Notes: generated from the letters alone by a model not told the origin. 64,000 nucleotides of DNA from Aliiroseovarius sediminis (GCF_022678485.1 NZ_JALBYP010000028.1:1-64000), one strand, 5' to 3'. Positions 1 through 8,513 are shown, counted from the stretch's first letter. Numbers and translations: made by a program.

Positions 1-777
1 GATAGTGACAAAATCACGCGCATTGATTGTGCCCTGCCAGCTGAAATCGAAAGCGGCACCTGTTGTGACCTGCTCGGGCCCGGTCAGGGTGACCTGGGGC
101 ATTTCCTGTTCGGGTTCCGGTTCGGGTGTTGGCTCTGGTTCGACCACCATCGCGTCCTGAACCTGAGCCAAGGCATTAGAAAGCTCGTCCGCATTGCCCG
201 CAGGAACAAACATCCCACCCGTATTGTCGGCAATGCACGACAGGCTCGCCTGTGCGGCGTCATCCAGATCGAAACCAACGACATGGGCCGTGAATTTCAC
301 GCCCTGCTTGGCAACTTGTGCCGATAGGGCACAAGGGTCGGCATTACAGGTCTCGACCCCATCGGAGATGAGCACAACGGTCGCGGGGTTGTCGCGGTAG
401 GCAAGCAAATCAGCGGCATGTTGGATCGAGGCGGAAATCGGCGTCTTTCCGACGGGCATGATCGTGTTGACAGTGTCAATGAAACTGCTGCGATCCACGG
501 GAGCGGGAGTGATCAAGGTCTCGATATCGGTGCAGTCTCCCTGACTGCGGTGACCATAGGCAACAAGGCCCAGATTGGTTTCGGCGTCCCAGTTCTGCAC
601 CAGATCGGCAAGCACGTCGCGCGCGATTTCCACCTTGGAGGTGCCGTCGATCTGACCCCACATGGATCCCGAACCATCATAAATAATCACCACGTCGTCC
701 GCGGCTTGCGCCATCGTCGCGCAGGCGATGACGCCCGCAGCTACCGTTGCTGCCAATTTTGATGCTACCAGTTTCAT
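1..777 (-). CDS. Secreted von Willebrand factor A domain protein (C-terminus beyond window)
   Basis: The frame is open to the left edge, so about 259 residues are visible and the C-terminus is missing. The start at 777 gives a signal peptide ending in AQA (about residues 1-26). A VWA domain follows, with a complete MIDAS start DGSGSMW near residue 34 and the later strand motif VVLISDGVETC; these bind a divalent metal and a protein ligand in this fold. A short Pro/Glu linker (EPEPTPEPEPEQ) near residue 215 leads into an Ig-like segment beginning VTLTGPEQV. The two cysteines in SQGDCTD and ETCNADPC suggest disulfides, fitting a periplasmic or secreted place. It is the last visible gene of a four-gene minus-strand cluster whose other members are also exported or membrane proteins, so I infer that they act together at the envelope. 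The ligand is unknown. Confidence 0.85.
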   Translation of the reverse strand, partial: MKLVASKLAATVAAGVIACATMAQAADDVVIIYDGSGSMWGQIDGTSKVEIARDVLADLVQNWDAETNLGLVAYGHRSQGDCTDIETLITPAPVDRSSFIDTVNTIMPVGKTPISASIQHAADLLAYRDNPATVVLISDGVETCNADPCALSAQVAKQGVKFTAHVVGFDLDDAAQASLSCIADNTGGMFVPAGNADELSNALAQVQDAMVVEPEPTPEPEPEQEMPQVTLTGPEQVTTGAAFDFSWQGTINARDFVTI

Positions 778-849
778 GGTCCGTTCCTTCATCTTCCAAA
801 GATCAAGAGCGCCTCGAAGTGAGTGCTCAGGGCAGTTCCCGTAATTCAT

Positions 850-1956
850 CTAATTGTGGCGACCCGTCACAGGGGCTCCGATGGCCTCATAGGCCTCGTC
901 AACGCCTTCGGACATTCCGCGGCGGCCCTTTTGCATACCCGTTGCATAATGCGCTCTCTGCGCAATGTCGGTGTTGGCATCCACGAGCATGGCTTGCACA
1001 TCATTAATGCCAGCGTCGTCAATCGCGAAGAACTTGAAGCGCAGATGCTGTTCCGCAACAGGGTATGTCCGGCTTGGCGCGCAGATGTCCGAAGCTGTCG
1101 GATCGTCCACCTCAACACGCGGGGCCTCCGGCGTATGCGCTTTGACAGGGAGCAGGCGGCCATCCTTATCCAACAATACGTTGGTCTCGACGGTGGTTGT
1201 TGTATCTGGTGGATAGACGCGACAGGTTTTTACGCCAGTTAACTCGACAGGACAGCCCGGCTCACCCGGTAGGATTTCCGTTACGCCCTCATCGGATTGG
1301 CGGGTTTTGGCCACGGTTTTTGCCGCCGAAATGTAGCGGCCCGCTTCCGCCGGCGGAATGCCCAGCTTTGCCGCGACAATGTCGATTGCTTCTCCGCGCA
1401 GCGTTGGATCGACAGTCAGGCGATCCTCCATTGGCGTGGCACGTGGCGCGAGATCGTCGTAACAGCCCTTCATATCAGGCATTGAAACATCGCGCGGGTC
1501 CAACGCGATAGGCATGTTGAATGCAAAACCATGCGACTTTCCAGAAACACTGCCGACCATGATCTTGTGATCAACCACGCGCAGCGTCAGTTCCGCCTCA
1601 TCGGTCCCAATATCCTGCGCGACATACAGTGATTCATCCATGATGGATTGCAGAAACAGCATCTGTTTCGAGCCCTGCGTCAGAACAAACTGACGCCCGC
1701 ACTGGCTCACCTTTACTTCATGCAGCCCCTCACTTTTCGGCTTGCCCATAAACTGTCCCAACCATGCGCCACGGTTGGCATTGTAGAGCGCAGCGGCCTT
1801 TGCGCCATTTGGCGGAGCTTCTCCAGGCAGGGCTGTCAGCGTGTCCTGCCCGTTGAAAAGTTCATAAGTGCCTTCGCACACTACCGTTGCGCTGGCTGGC
1901 AGTGCTATCGTTGAGGCAACAGTGAAGGCAAGTGCCGCTAAACAATGCTCTTTCAT
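850..1956 (-). CDS. Secreted protein of unknown function
   Basis: 368 residues with a clear signal peptide (hydrophobic stretch ALAFTVASTIAL, cleavage near ASA). I do not recognise a domain. Mature features are several cysteines (VVCEGTYEL, VSQCGRQF, MKGCYDD, PGCPVELTGVKTC, SDICAPS) that could form disulfides, and a region rich in beta-type sequence. I chose the ATG at 1956; a GTG sits one codon upstream, and an AAGGTGG ribosome site lies 8-11 bases before either. It lies 40 bp after the membrane protein gene and 72 bp before the VWA gene, on the same strand, which suggests one transcript. The mixed Cys-rich style resembles the PKD protein at 6631-7902, but I see no alignable similarity. Confidence 0.7.
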   Translation of the reverse strand: MKEHCLAALAFTVASTIALPASATVVCEGTYELFNGQDTLTALPGEAPPNGAKAAALYNANRGAWLGQFMGKPKSEGLHEVKVSQCGRQFVLTQGSKQMLFLQSIMDESLYVAQDIGTDEAELTLRVVDHKIMVGSVSGKSHGFAFNMPIALDPRDVSMPDMKGCYDDLAPRATPMEDRLTVDPTLRGEAIDIVAAKLGIPPAEAGRYISAAKTVAKTRQSDEGVTEILPGEPGCPVELTGVKTCRVYPPDTTTTVETNVLLDKDGRLLPVKAHTPEAPRVEVDDPTASDICAPSRTYPVAEQHLRFKFFAIDDAGINDVQAMLVDANTDIAQRAHYATGMQKGRRGMSEGVDEAYEAIGAPVTGRHN

Positions 1957-1996
1957 CACAACTTTCCACCTTCATTCACAATGGTCAAAACGTCTC

Positions 1997-2971
1997 TCAT
2001 ACCTCTGACGCCCCTCCCGCACCTGTCTGGCTTTCTCCCAAAGCGCGCTCCTTCAGTTTGCGGAACTTGCCGGACATTTGCTCCAGCTTGGCGTCCCATT
2101 CGGGATTGGGTTGCTGCCCGTCGGTTACTTTGAAAAAGACCTGCATCATGCAGGCAATCGCGAAAGGCTCCAACAGCGCGGCCTTGACGCTCCACGCAAA
2201 GAGCAGCGCGAACAACACGCCGCCTGCGGCCCATGCGCCGGGCATCAGGTAGACAACCAAAGCGGCTGGCGCGAGCATGACCAAGAACACCACAAAGCTC
2301 AGAGCATAAACAATCAGCGCAAGCCACGCGGCGTTTTTCAGTATGGGTTTGTAGTTCTGCCCGTAGAGCACAAGCGCCTCTTTCGCCGACATCCACGTAT
2401 TGTCCGACCCTGTGCGAATGACATGGGCAAGGATCACCTCGTCAATGAACCCCACGGCGACACGCAAGAAGGCCGACAGGATGCTGCTTAGCTGCTGCAC
2501 GCCCGGAATAGGCAGGATCGTGAAAATGCCGCGCACGAGCCCTGTGATTGCGCGGATGACCCCAATGATCAAACGATCCAACAGGAAGAGGACACTGGCC
2601 TGCGGGAAGCGTTCCTTGACCACAGCTGTGGCATGGCTGATCTGGCTGCGTCCTTGCGGCATCGTCTTGCCGTCAATCAATTCGACCAATACGGCGATAT
2701 GCCCCGCCTTGACGATGTAGAGAATATATTCACGCGCCCAATACATGATCGCGCCGAAAATGCCGAAACCCGCGAAGCCGCCCCACATCGTCGTGCTCGC
2801 GCGAAAGCCTTCGTCACCAAAGCCGCCGATGCCCCAACCGACACCCGCGCCAACGCCTGTGACTAGGATGTAGCCTAAGGTAATTCCAAAATAAACGACC
2901 ATGCGGAGCACAATGAAGGGTAGTGTCCGGCCCATCATCCCCAGTGCGCCACCTATGCTGAAGTCCCACAT
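1997..2971 (-). CDS. Multi-pass inner membrane protein of unknown function
   Basis: 324 residues. The frame extends upstream to 3085, but that extension is low-complexity Pro/Ala/Thr and overlaps the lipoprotein gene. The ATG at 2971 (MWDFSIGG) has an AAGGGAAAA ribosome site and is the likely start. Hydrophobic segments occur near residues 10-35, 55-75, 125-165 and 225-290, the last being two long helices separated by a short loop. The N-terminal third is glycine-rich (VGAGVGWGIGGFGDEGF). The C-terminal 45 residues are charged and probably cytosolic. No catalytic motif is recognised. Position between the lipoprotein and the secreted proteins suggests a membrane partner for that envelope cluster; this is inference from context only. 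Confidence 0.7.
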   Translation of the reverse strand: MWDFSIGGALGMMGRTLPFIVLRMVVYFGITLGYILVTGVGAGVGWGIGGFGDEGFRASTTMWGGFAGFGIFGAIMYWAREYILYIVKAGHIAVLVELIDGKTMPQGRSQISHATAVVKERFPQASVLFLLDRLIIGVIRAITGLVRGIFTILPIPGVQQLSSILSAFLRVAVGFIDEVILAHVIRTGSDNTWMSAKEALVLYGQNYKPILKNAAWLALIVYALSFVVFLVMLAPAALVVYLMPGAWAAGGVLFALLFAWSVKAALLEPFAIACMMQVFFKVTDGQQPNPEWDAKLEQMSGKFRKLKERALGESQTGAGGASEV

Positions 2972-3023
2972 TGCCAATTTTCCCTTTTCCGTCGTGTCGT
3001 CCCGATTTCCAGTTGATGCGGTG

Positions 3024-3386
3024 CTAGATCTCGCATTCGGCGTTGCCGTATTTCGCGGTGCAGGCGCGGGCGGCACAGGACGCAATCTGCGTGTCGCGCT
3101 CTGCCTTACGAATATCGACCCGCTCCAACTCTTTGTAAGGCACCGAAACCGTTTTCATGACTGGTTTACATACGGTCGTTGTGCCCGATGTTTCGCAGAC
3201 TGTTTCACCTGTTGGACGCTCTTCACTACGGCATTTCGTAACAGGCTCGAGGCGATAGACGGGGGGCATTTCCAGCAACCACTCAGCCTCGCAATGAGTG
3301 CGTTCAGTGCGATACTCGGGCGTGCCGCAGGACTGTAAAATCAAGCAGGCAGAAAGGAGGGCTATAATAGGTGTTGGTCTGGACAT
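3024..3386 (-). CDS. Small cysteine-rich lipoprotein
   Basis: 120 residues. The N-terminus SRPTPIIALLSACLILQSCG is a lipoprotein signal; the lipobox LQSC makes Cys20 the likely lipidated residue. The mature part has eight or more cysteines (HCEAEW, TKCRSEE, TVCETSG, TTVCKPV, ASCAARACT, NAECEI), suggesting several disulfides in the periplasm. It is the first gene of the minus-strand cluster that continues with the membrane protein (53 bp away), the secreted protein and the VWA protein. The start at 3386 lies 155 bp from the divergent gene at 3542, so the space between must hold both promoters. I do not recognise the family. Confidence 0.7.
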   Translation of the reverse strand: MSRPTPIIALLSACLILQSCGTPEYRTERTHCEAEWLLEMPPVYRLEPVTKCRSEERPTGETVCETSGTTTVCKPVMKTVSVPYKELERVDIRKAERDTQIASCAARACTAKYGNAECEI

Positions 3387-3541
3387 GACGGCAAATACTC
3401 ATTGGTTCTTGGCCGACTCTATCGGGTGACTTTTCCATTCGCCCCATCTGTTTAGAGGGGGAGTGAAGGAAAATATTTTGATATGGTTTGAAACTTATGT
3501 GTCGGCCTGCTCAACTGGCGCAACACTTTGAAGAAATTACA

Positions 3542-4027
3542 ATGCGCATATTCATCGTCACCTGCCTGCACATTTTGGCGTTATCAGCACTGCCATTGGC
3601 TGGGGCTGCCGGAACTGAGAGCAAACCAGTACTGCAGGTGACTGGGGCGGTGACGGACGCGCCTATCTCTTTCACAATGGCACAAATTCAGGAAATGCCC
3701 GCAACAACTCTCACGACCTCAACGGTCGTGACGGACGGTGTGCATCAATTCACTGAGGTTCTTCTGCGCGACTTTCTAGTAGAGCTTGAGGCTGCTGGTG
3801 ATACACTCGTCGCGACTGCGTTGAACGACTACATTGTTGACATTCCCCTGAGCGACCTTGAGCGGTTTGATGTGATCATGGCCTAGAGTATGGACGATAA
3901 GGCGCTGGAACGCTCCGACAAAGGGCCGCTGTGGATCGTCTATCCGCGCGATGCCCACAAGGAGCTACAAGACATCCGATATGACTACCGCTGGGTCTGG
4001 CAACTGTCGGAACTCGCAGTAAAATGA
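3542..4027 (+). pseudogene. Molybdopterin-binding-like periplasmic protein, interrupted by an in-frame TAG
   Basis: The gene begins at the ATG at 3542 with a signal peptide ending in AGAAG. It reads for 114 codons to TAG at 3884-3886 and, in the same frame, continues without another stop for 46 codons to TGA at 4025-4027. The downstream part (KGPLWIVYPRD, LQDIRYDYRWVWQL) is the conserved C-terminus of small sulfite-oxidase-like molybdopterin-binding-domain proteins of about 160 residues. The preceding VALNDYIVDIPLSDLERFDVI-type segment is the middle of the same fold. The stop sits where family members usually have tyrosine (A-Y-S-M-D), so a single base change explains it. The final TGA overlaps the ATG of the sensor gene at 4024 (ATGA), so the original operon was translationally coupled. 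It could be a true nonsense mutation, suppression or a sequencing error. Confidence 0.8.
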
Positions 4028-6444
4028 ACCGCTTGGGAGGTTCTCGACTCTGGCTGAGCCTGCCTTTGATCGCCATTTTGATCTTTGCCGTTCTGCTTGG
4101 GTTTGCGCTGTTGCGCATGTTCAAAGTAGAGGCCGACATTCGCGTTGACGCAGAGCAGAACATGCTTTGGGTTATGCATCAAAGCGAAAGTGCAGCCCGC
4201 CGGTTAATAGAGACAACGATGCGCGCTGAACTGGGCGAAACTGATGCTGATGAGGTTGCCCTCAGGCTGGATTTGCTGCGAAGCCGCTTCGTGCTTTTGC
4301 AAGAGGGGCCGCAGCAACGATTCATGACTGAAATCGGGCTACAACAGCGCGTGACCGAGCTGCACAGTGCGTTGCAAGACGTGCAGCCGTTGCCAGAGGT
4401 ATTCACCGCTCAAGATGCCCGAGAGCTGCGCCAAACGATAGCACCCTTTGCCACCTTCTTTCCGCGCGCCGCGAACCAGACAATGATCCAAGAATGGGAT
4501 GAACTTGGCGGCCGCTTGGAAACCGCGCGGGTGCAATTACTCCAGATCATCGTCTCGATGATTGGCATCATGGTGACGGGCACACTCCTAATCATAGCCC
4601 TCTTTTTCGTTCTGCGCCTATCTCGACAACGCAATAGAATGCTGCGCAGCGAGCGAGATTTTTCGAGCCTGTTGATTTCCTCCAGTGGCGAAGGAATTCT
4701 TGCGATTGACAGCACAGAGAAATGCACGATCTGGAATGCGGCGATGGCGACCATGACGGGTCGCACAGCAAAACAGGCAATTGGCAAGGAACTCACCTAC
4801 ATTAGTGGTTTCTTCGGCGTAGCCCAAGTGCGCGAGGCGGTATCGGCGGCATTGAGCGGCAAGACCACAAACCTTGCTTTGCAGCCCTATTTTCGCGACC
4901 CGCACGACCCACCATTGCATGTTGACCTGCGGATCTCGCCCATGCGCAACGACAAAAAAATCGTCGGAGCCATCATCTTCATGCATGACGCCAGCGACCG
5001 CTACGCGGCACAGCAAAAAGAGACTGAAACGCGCGAACGTCTGGAACTTCTTGTTGCGGAACGGACCCAGGAACTGGACGACGCTCTCATGCGAGAAAGG
5101 TCGGCAGCGGACCTTTACCGCAACTTTGCAGGTATGATTTCACACCAGTTCCGCACGCCTTTGGCTGTGGCAGATTCCGCTTTGCAGCGATTGATCCGGC
5201 GGGGACAGCGTGCCACTACGGAAGAGACCAAGGAACGAGCGACGAGGGCACGTGACGCGATCGCGGGGCTGACGCGTCTGGTGGAAAGCACATTGGACAG
5301 CGCTCGACTTGAAGCCGTGCCGATCAGCGCACAGCGCGTGGAATGCAACTTGTTGGAGCTGTTGGATATGGTCATAGAACGGCATCAGGCCGCGGCGCCG
5401 AACACTCCCATCAAAGTGCAACAAGCGTTGGGATTTGACCCTGTCGCACATTTTGACCCCACCCATGCGGAGCAGGTGTTGGAAAACCTGCTATCCAACG
5501 CGGTAAAATACTCCCCACAGAAAGCCGCTGTGACGATCTCTTTGCATCACGACACCACTCAAGTTCATTGCGACATTACCATGCCACGGCTTGATGGTTA
5601 TGGCTTGTTGTCCGCCATGCGCAGAGAAACGCCAAGCATCGCGACCACACCATTTGTGTTTCTAACCGCGGTGTCCGGGCCGCAGGAGGTGATCAAGGGC
5701 AAACTTCAGGGCGCGGATGACTACCTTGTCAAACCGGTAGACTATGATCTTTTGCTGGCTACAATTTCCGCGCGGCTGCGTCAGGTAGACCGCATCCGCG
5801 GACAGCAGGAAAGCGAAATTTCCAACCTTCGGATGGCTTTGGGTGATTTGTCCACTGGCGTAAGGCACCCTGTGTTGGACCTCATAGCGCTCGGGGTTGT
5901 GCTTCTGAACGGTGAGGGTCGTGTTGTTCATGCCAACCGTGCGGCGCAAGAGATGGCGCAGGACGCGTGGTTCTTGACTATACGAAACGACAGATTGCGT
6001 GCAGTAGACCCTGATAGCAATACAACGCTACACCGAACGATCAAGGAGTTGAAAGAGGTCGCGCCCGAGACAGAAAATATAACTGGCGTATTGCTACATC
6101 GGGCAGACCAGTCAATCTCGGTGCTAATCGCCGCGCTGGATATTGCTGAGAACCGAGATCCGAATGTCCCGCAATTCGCACTTTTTCTATCGCCTCCAGC
6201 ACATGAAAAAAGGGTGTCCGAAAAGCTACTGATTGATCTGTTCGACCTTACACCTACAGAAGCCCGTGTCGCAGGGTTGCTCTCGCGCGGAGTTCTCCCA
6301 TCAGAGGTCGCAGATGAACTTGGCGTGTCATCGACGACCATCGCCTTTCATATCCGCAACCTCTTGCAAAAAACTGGAACCAATCGCCAAGCCGACTTGA
6401 TCGCACTCATACTTGCGGGCCCAATGGCGGTTGGAGCCATGTAA
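4024..6444 (+). CDS. Fused sensor kinase/LuxR response regulator with apparent internal deletion
   Basis: 806 residues in one uninterrupted frame. In order: TM helix (about 10-31), periplasmic helical region (32-173), TM helix (174-198), PAS (about 209-324), coiled coil (325-362), and HisKA with phospho-accepting His374 in SHQFRTPL. The beginning of an ATPase domain follows, with N-box LENLLSNAVKYSP (486-498). After about residue 515 the ATPase stops, and the sequence becomes the second half of a receiver domain: CDITMPRLDG with phospho-acceptor Asp517, Thr548 region FLTAV and Lys570 in YLVKP. A PAS-like segment (about 615-715) and a LuxR-type helix-turn-helix (about 740-797, LTPTEARVAGLL, SSTTIAFHIRNLLQKTG) close the protein. 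The ATP-lid glycine boxes and the first half of the receiver with its acidic pair are absent. This is what an in-frame deletion joining a kinase gene to a neighbouring regulator gene would leave. It is probably kinase-inactive, but it may still be a membrane-tethered DNA-binding protein. Confidence 0.85.
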   Translation: MNRLGGSRLWLSLPLIAILIFAVLLGFALLRMFKVEADIRVDAEQNMLWVMHQSESAARRLIETTMRAELGETDADEVALRLDLLRSRFVLLQEGPQQRFMTEIGLQQRVTELHSALQDVQPLPEVFTAQDARELRQTIAPFATFFPRAANQTMIQEWDELGGRLETARVQLLQIIVSMIGIMVTGTLLIIALFFVLRLSRQRNRMLRSERDFSSLLISSSGEGILAIDSTEKCTIWNAAMATMTGRTAKQAIGKELTYISGFFGVAQVREAVSAALSGKTTNLALQPYFRDPHDPPLHVDLRISPMRNDKKIVGAIIFMHDASDRYAAQQKETETRERLELLVAERTQELDDALMRERSAADLYRNFAGMISHQFRTPLAVADSALQRLIRRGQRATTEETKERATRARDAIAGLTRLVESTLDSARLEAVPISAQRVECNLLELLDMVIERHQAAAPNTPIKVQQALGFDPVAHFDPTHAEQVLENLLSNAVKYSPQKAAVTISLHHDTTQVHCDITMPRLDGYGLLSAMRRETPSIATTPFVFLTAVSGPQEVIKGKLQGADDYLVKPVDYDLLLATISARLRQVDRIRGQQESEISNLRMALGDLSTGVRHPVLDLIALGVVLLNGEGRVVHANRAAQEMAQDAWFLTIRNDRLRAVDPDSNTTLHRTIKELKEVAPETENITGVLLHRADQSISVLIAALDIAENRDPNVPQFALFLSPPAHEKRVSEKLLIDLFDLTPTEARVAGLLSRGVLPSEVADELGVSSTTIAFHIRNLLQKTGTNRQADLIALILAGPMAVGAM

Positions 6445-6523
6445 TAGCCGAGAGCCATTTGCTTTGGCTGACTGGAGTTACAATTGCTCGCACGCATTTC
6501 ATACTAAAAAGCTATTTTCCCGT

Positions 6524-6631
6524 TCAAACAAATGGGGCGGCGATGGTCGAAGCCGACGCGCCATTCCGCGCCGCTCCCGCCAGCGCGAGGCTGGCCAAAG
6601 CACAAGCAGCGAGGTTGACGCGCCGGCGCAT
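6524..6631 (-). pseudogene. Signal-peptide-only stub of a truncated secreted-protein gene
   Basis: Reading leftward from the ATG at 6631, the frame gives 35 residues, starting MRRRVNLAACALASLALAGA and ending at TGA 6524-6526. This is an arginine-rich start plus a hydrophobic core typical of a signal peptide, followed by only a few residues. Its start overlaps the TGA of the PKD gene upstream (GTGATG), as in a coupled operon. I read it as the 5' end of a further secreted-protein gene whose body has been lost. A genuine tiny protein cannot be excluded. Confidence 0.45.
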
Positions 6632-7902
6632 CACGGGCCGACCCATGTCAGATCATAGGTGCCAACGGCAACGCAGCGCTCGGAACCGCCCAGCAGATTG
6701 GCAATATTGGCCGACATGATGATTTCATGGTCCATGACCTCCTTGATCCGTGTCTCCGACAGGACTTCGGCTACCAGACCCACCTTCTGTTTCATCGCGT
6801 TGCCCGACTTGTCGGCGATCACAGTGTCCCAGGTGTTCATGCCGCGCTGCGTCCAGTCCAGTTTGTCGGCGTGTTTCATCAGGGGTTCAGGGTGGAACGG
6901 CTTGGTGAATGTCAGGCGCTCGCGCTTTTCATCGCCGAACATGCTGGCCATGGCCTTTTCGATGCCGCTGACAATCTTGGGGGCGCAGCCGTCTGTTTCG
7001 TGGTTGACGAGGCTGATTGCCCAGGTGCCGTCCTTGGGCTGGATCGGGCCGCCGTCCACGGCGACGGCAATGCTGGCGCTGCCTTCGCGCACGCCTTCGC
7101 CGCCGATATGAACGGTCACGGTATAGGTGCCCTTGGCGGGGTAGACATGGCGCCCGATCTGGTCGCCTTGTCCGCCCGCGCCGCCGAAATCCCATTCATA
7201 GGTCATGTTCGGCACCGATTCGTTCTGATAACCGGCCAGAAATCCGAACTCCTGATCCACCTTTGTCCCATAAAGATGAGTCAGGCGGATATCGCCGCAG
7301 CCATCGCCCGGGGCCCCGAAATCAATGCCGAGGCTCTGCATCGCATCCCGGAATGCCGGCACCAGCGCATCGTAATCGGCCAGCGACAGCTTGCCGCCAC
7401 TGCCCGTGGGATACCGTCCGACAGTCGAGCCGCCGGTGGATGATCTGCGTGCCATCACACGTTTTTCAGGACCGACATCAATATCGGACAGCCGCGCGTT
7501 GGCGAAATACTGATGGCGCGTCAGGCCATTAAGGGTTTCAGTGATGCGCTGGATCTCGAATGTCAGGATTTGCACCGGCTCGAACGTCTCGCGCGCCTGT
7601 TTGCGGCATTGCGCGGGATGGGTGAGGCGCCACGCCTCGCTTGGCATCATATGGCCGTCCGGCCCGATGAACACATGCACCGATCGCAAATCGCCAGTAT
7701 AGTCATTGCCGAAAACGTAGTCTTCTGGCGACAGTCCCACCTCGGCGGGAATGGCAGGAAGGATTTCCATGACGGCCTCCTGCGCCAGCGCGGGATTGAT
7801 GACGGACCCGTCGCCCTCCTGCGCCTTCGCCAACGTCGTCAGAGACGACAGCGCAAGCGCCATCGCAAGTGTCCGGGCCGGTTTGCGGCGTTGCTGTTTC
7901 AT
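6631..7902 (-). CDS. Secreted PKD-domain protein
   Basis: 423 residues. The frame extends to 8175, but the ATG at 7902 (KQQRRKPARTLAMALALSS, signal peptide ending AKA) has a strong AGGAG site eight bases upstream. A PKD-like Ig fold lies in the middle: TYEWDFGGAGGQGDQIGRH, then VYPAKGTYTVTVHI, ending SIAVAV. PKD domains normally mediate protein or polysaccharide contacts outside the cell. The N-terminal 200 residues and the C-terminal region (ending VGTYDLTWVGP) match no family I know. Cysteines are sparse (HPAQCRKQ, GDGCGDI, TDGCAPK, SERCVAV). The following stub gene overlaps its stop codon. Function unknown; export is well supported. Confidence 0.7.
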   Translation of the reverse strand: MKQQRRKPARTLAMALALSSLTTLAKAQEGDGSVINPALAQEAVMEILPAIPAEVGLSPEDYVFGNDYTGDLRSVHVFIGPDGHMMPSEAWRLTHPAQCRKQARETFEPVQILTFEIQRITETLNGLTRHQYFANARLSDIDVGPEKRVMARRSSTGGSTVGRYPTGSGGKLSLADYDALVPAFRDAMQSLGIDFGAPGDGCGDIRLTHLYGTKVDQEFGFLAGYQNESVPNMTYEWDFGGAGGQGDQIGRHVYPAKGTYTVTVHIGGEGVREGSASIAVAVDGGPIQPKDGTWAISLVNHETDGCAPKIVSGIEKAMASMFGDEKRERLTFTKPFHPEPLMKHADKLDWTQRGMNTWDTVIADKSGNAMKQKVGLVAEVLSETRIKEVMDHEIIMSANIANLLGGSERCVAVGTYDLTWVGP

Positions 7903-8267
7903 GGGATGCTCCTGTGATTCTGGCCGGTCGTGAGGGCTTTGCTCAGCTCGGGTTCCGTGTCGTTTCTGGTGGGAGCAAAGACGCCGCCAGTGTGCTCCGG
8001 CGGCGGTGGCGGCATGCCCCTGTTGACGCGTCTTTTGCGGGGTTGGTAGCACGGGCGCCGCACCCTTCGCCCCGTCCGTTTGGAGGGGCCGCGCAAATGA
8101 AAATGCACAGCTTGCAAAAGCGCCGTAAAATCCGCTAACAGCGGCCCTTCCGCATTGGACGGTCGCCGAAGACAATCGAAACAGATGGCCCGTAAATGGC
8201 TATTCTATTTAGGGCGAGCGCCGCACCGACCGACTCGCCAAAGGCGTCCTGAAGCACCATAGAACCT
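7903..8267. other. Intergenic stretch without a supported gene
   Basis: 365 bases between the PKD gene start and the IS3 remnant. Short frames exist on both strands, but none has a ribosome site with a recognisable product. The minus-strand frame ending at 8135 fuses the transposon end to unrelated sequence. The first 30 bases (7903-7930) carry the ribosome site of the PKD gene, and its promoter probably lies here. Confidence 0.5.
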
Positions 8268-8349
8268 TGGCAATTGCGATTATCTGCGCCTCGGCAAAAC
8301 GGCTCTTTCGCATCTGTTTGCTCCTTCGAAAGGTTGAGCAAACTCTACA
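8268..8349 (-). mobile_element. Remnant of the left end of an IS3-family element
   Basis: On the minus strand, an AAGGAG site (8320-8325) precedes an ATG at 8313. The frame reads MRKSRFAEAQIIAI, the highly conserved start of IS3-family OrfA transposase (usual form MRKSRFTEAQIIGIL). Similarity stops after about 14 residues near 8272. The sequence TGTAGAG at 8343-8349 is positioned as the outer end of the element's inverted repeat. Only about 80 bp remain; no right end or orfB was found in the window. Confidence 0.65.
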
Positions 8350-8513
8350 TTAAGGTGAGGGAAGTTTCGGGGGGCAGGTCAACCGGGTTACGATACAATT
8401 TATCGCGGCGTGTCACTCCAGTCGAGAAAAGCAGCCCACAGTTCTTAGCGCATTGTTGGCCTAGTGTAGTTGCAACGTAAATGTTTGGATTCTGCGCCAA
8501 TCGAATCCTCTGG

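Noticed and set aside
2972-3085. Upstream extension of the membrane protein gene
   Set aside because: The additional 38 residues are low-complexity, overlap the lipoprotein gene and have no ribosome site; the ATG at 2971 has one.
4024-6444. Regulator of the ttr-like operon (TtrRS)
   Set aside because: It lies 12 kb away beside a different gene, on the suspected island, and its layout is PAS-kinase/LuxR-receiver fused, so no link to the ttr-like genes can be drawn.
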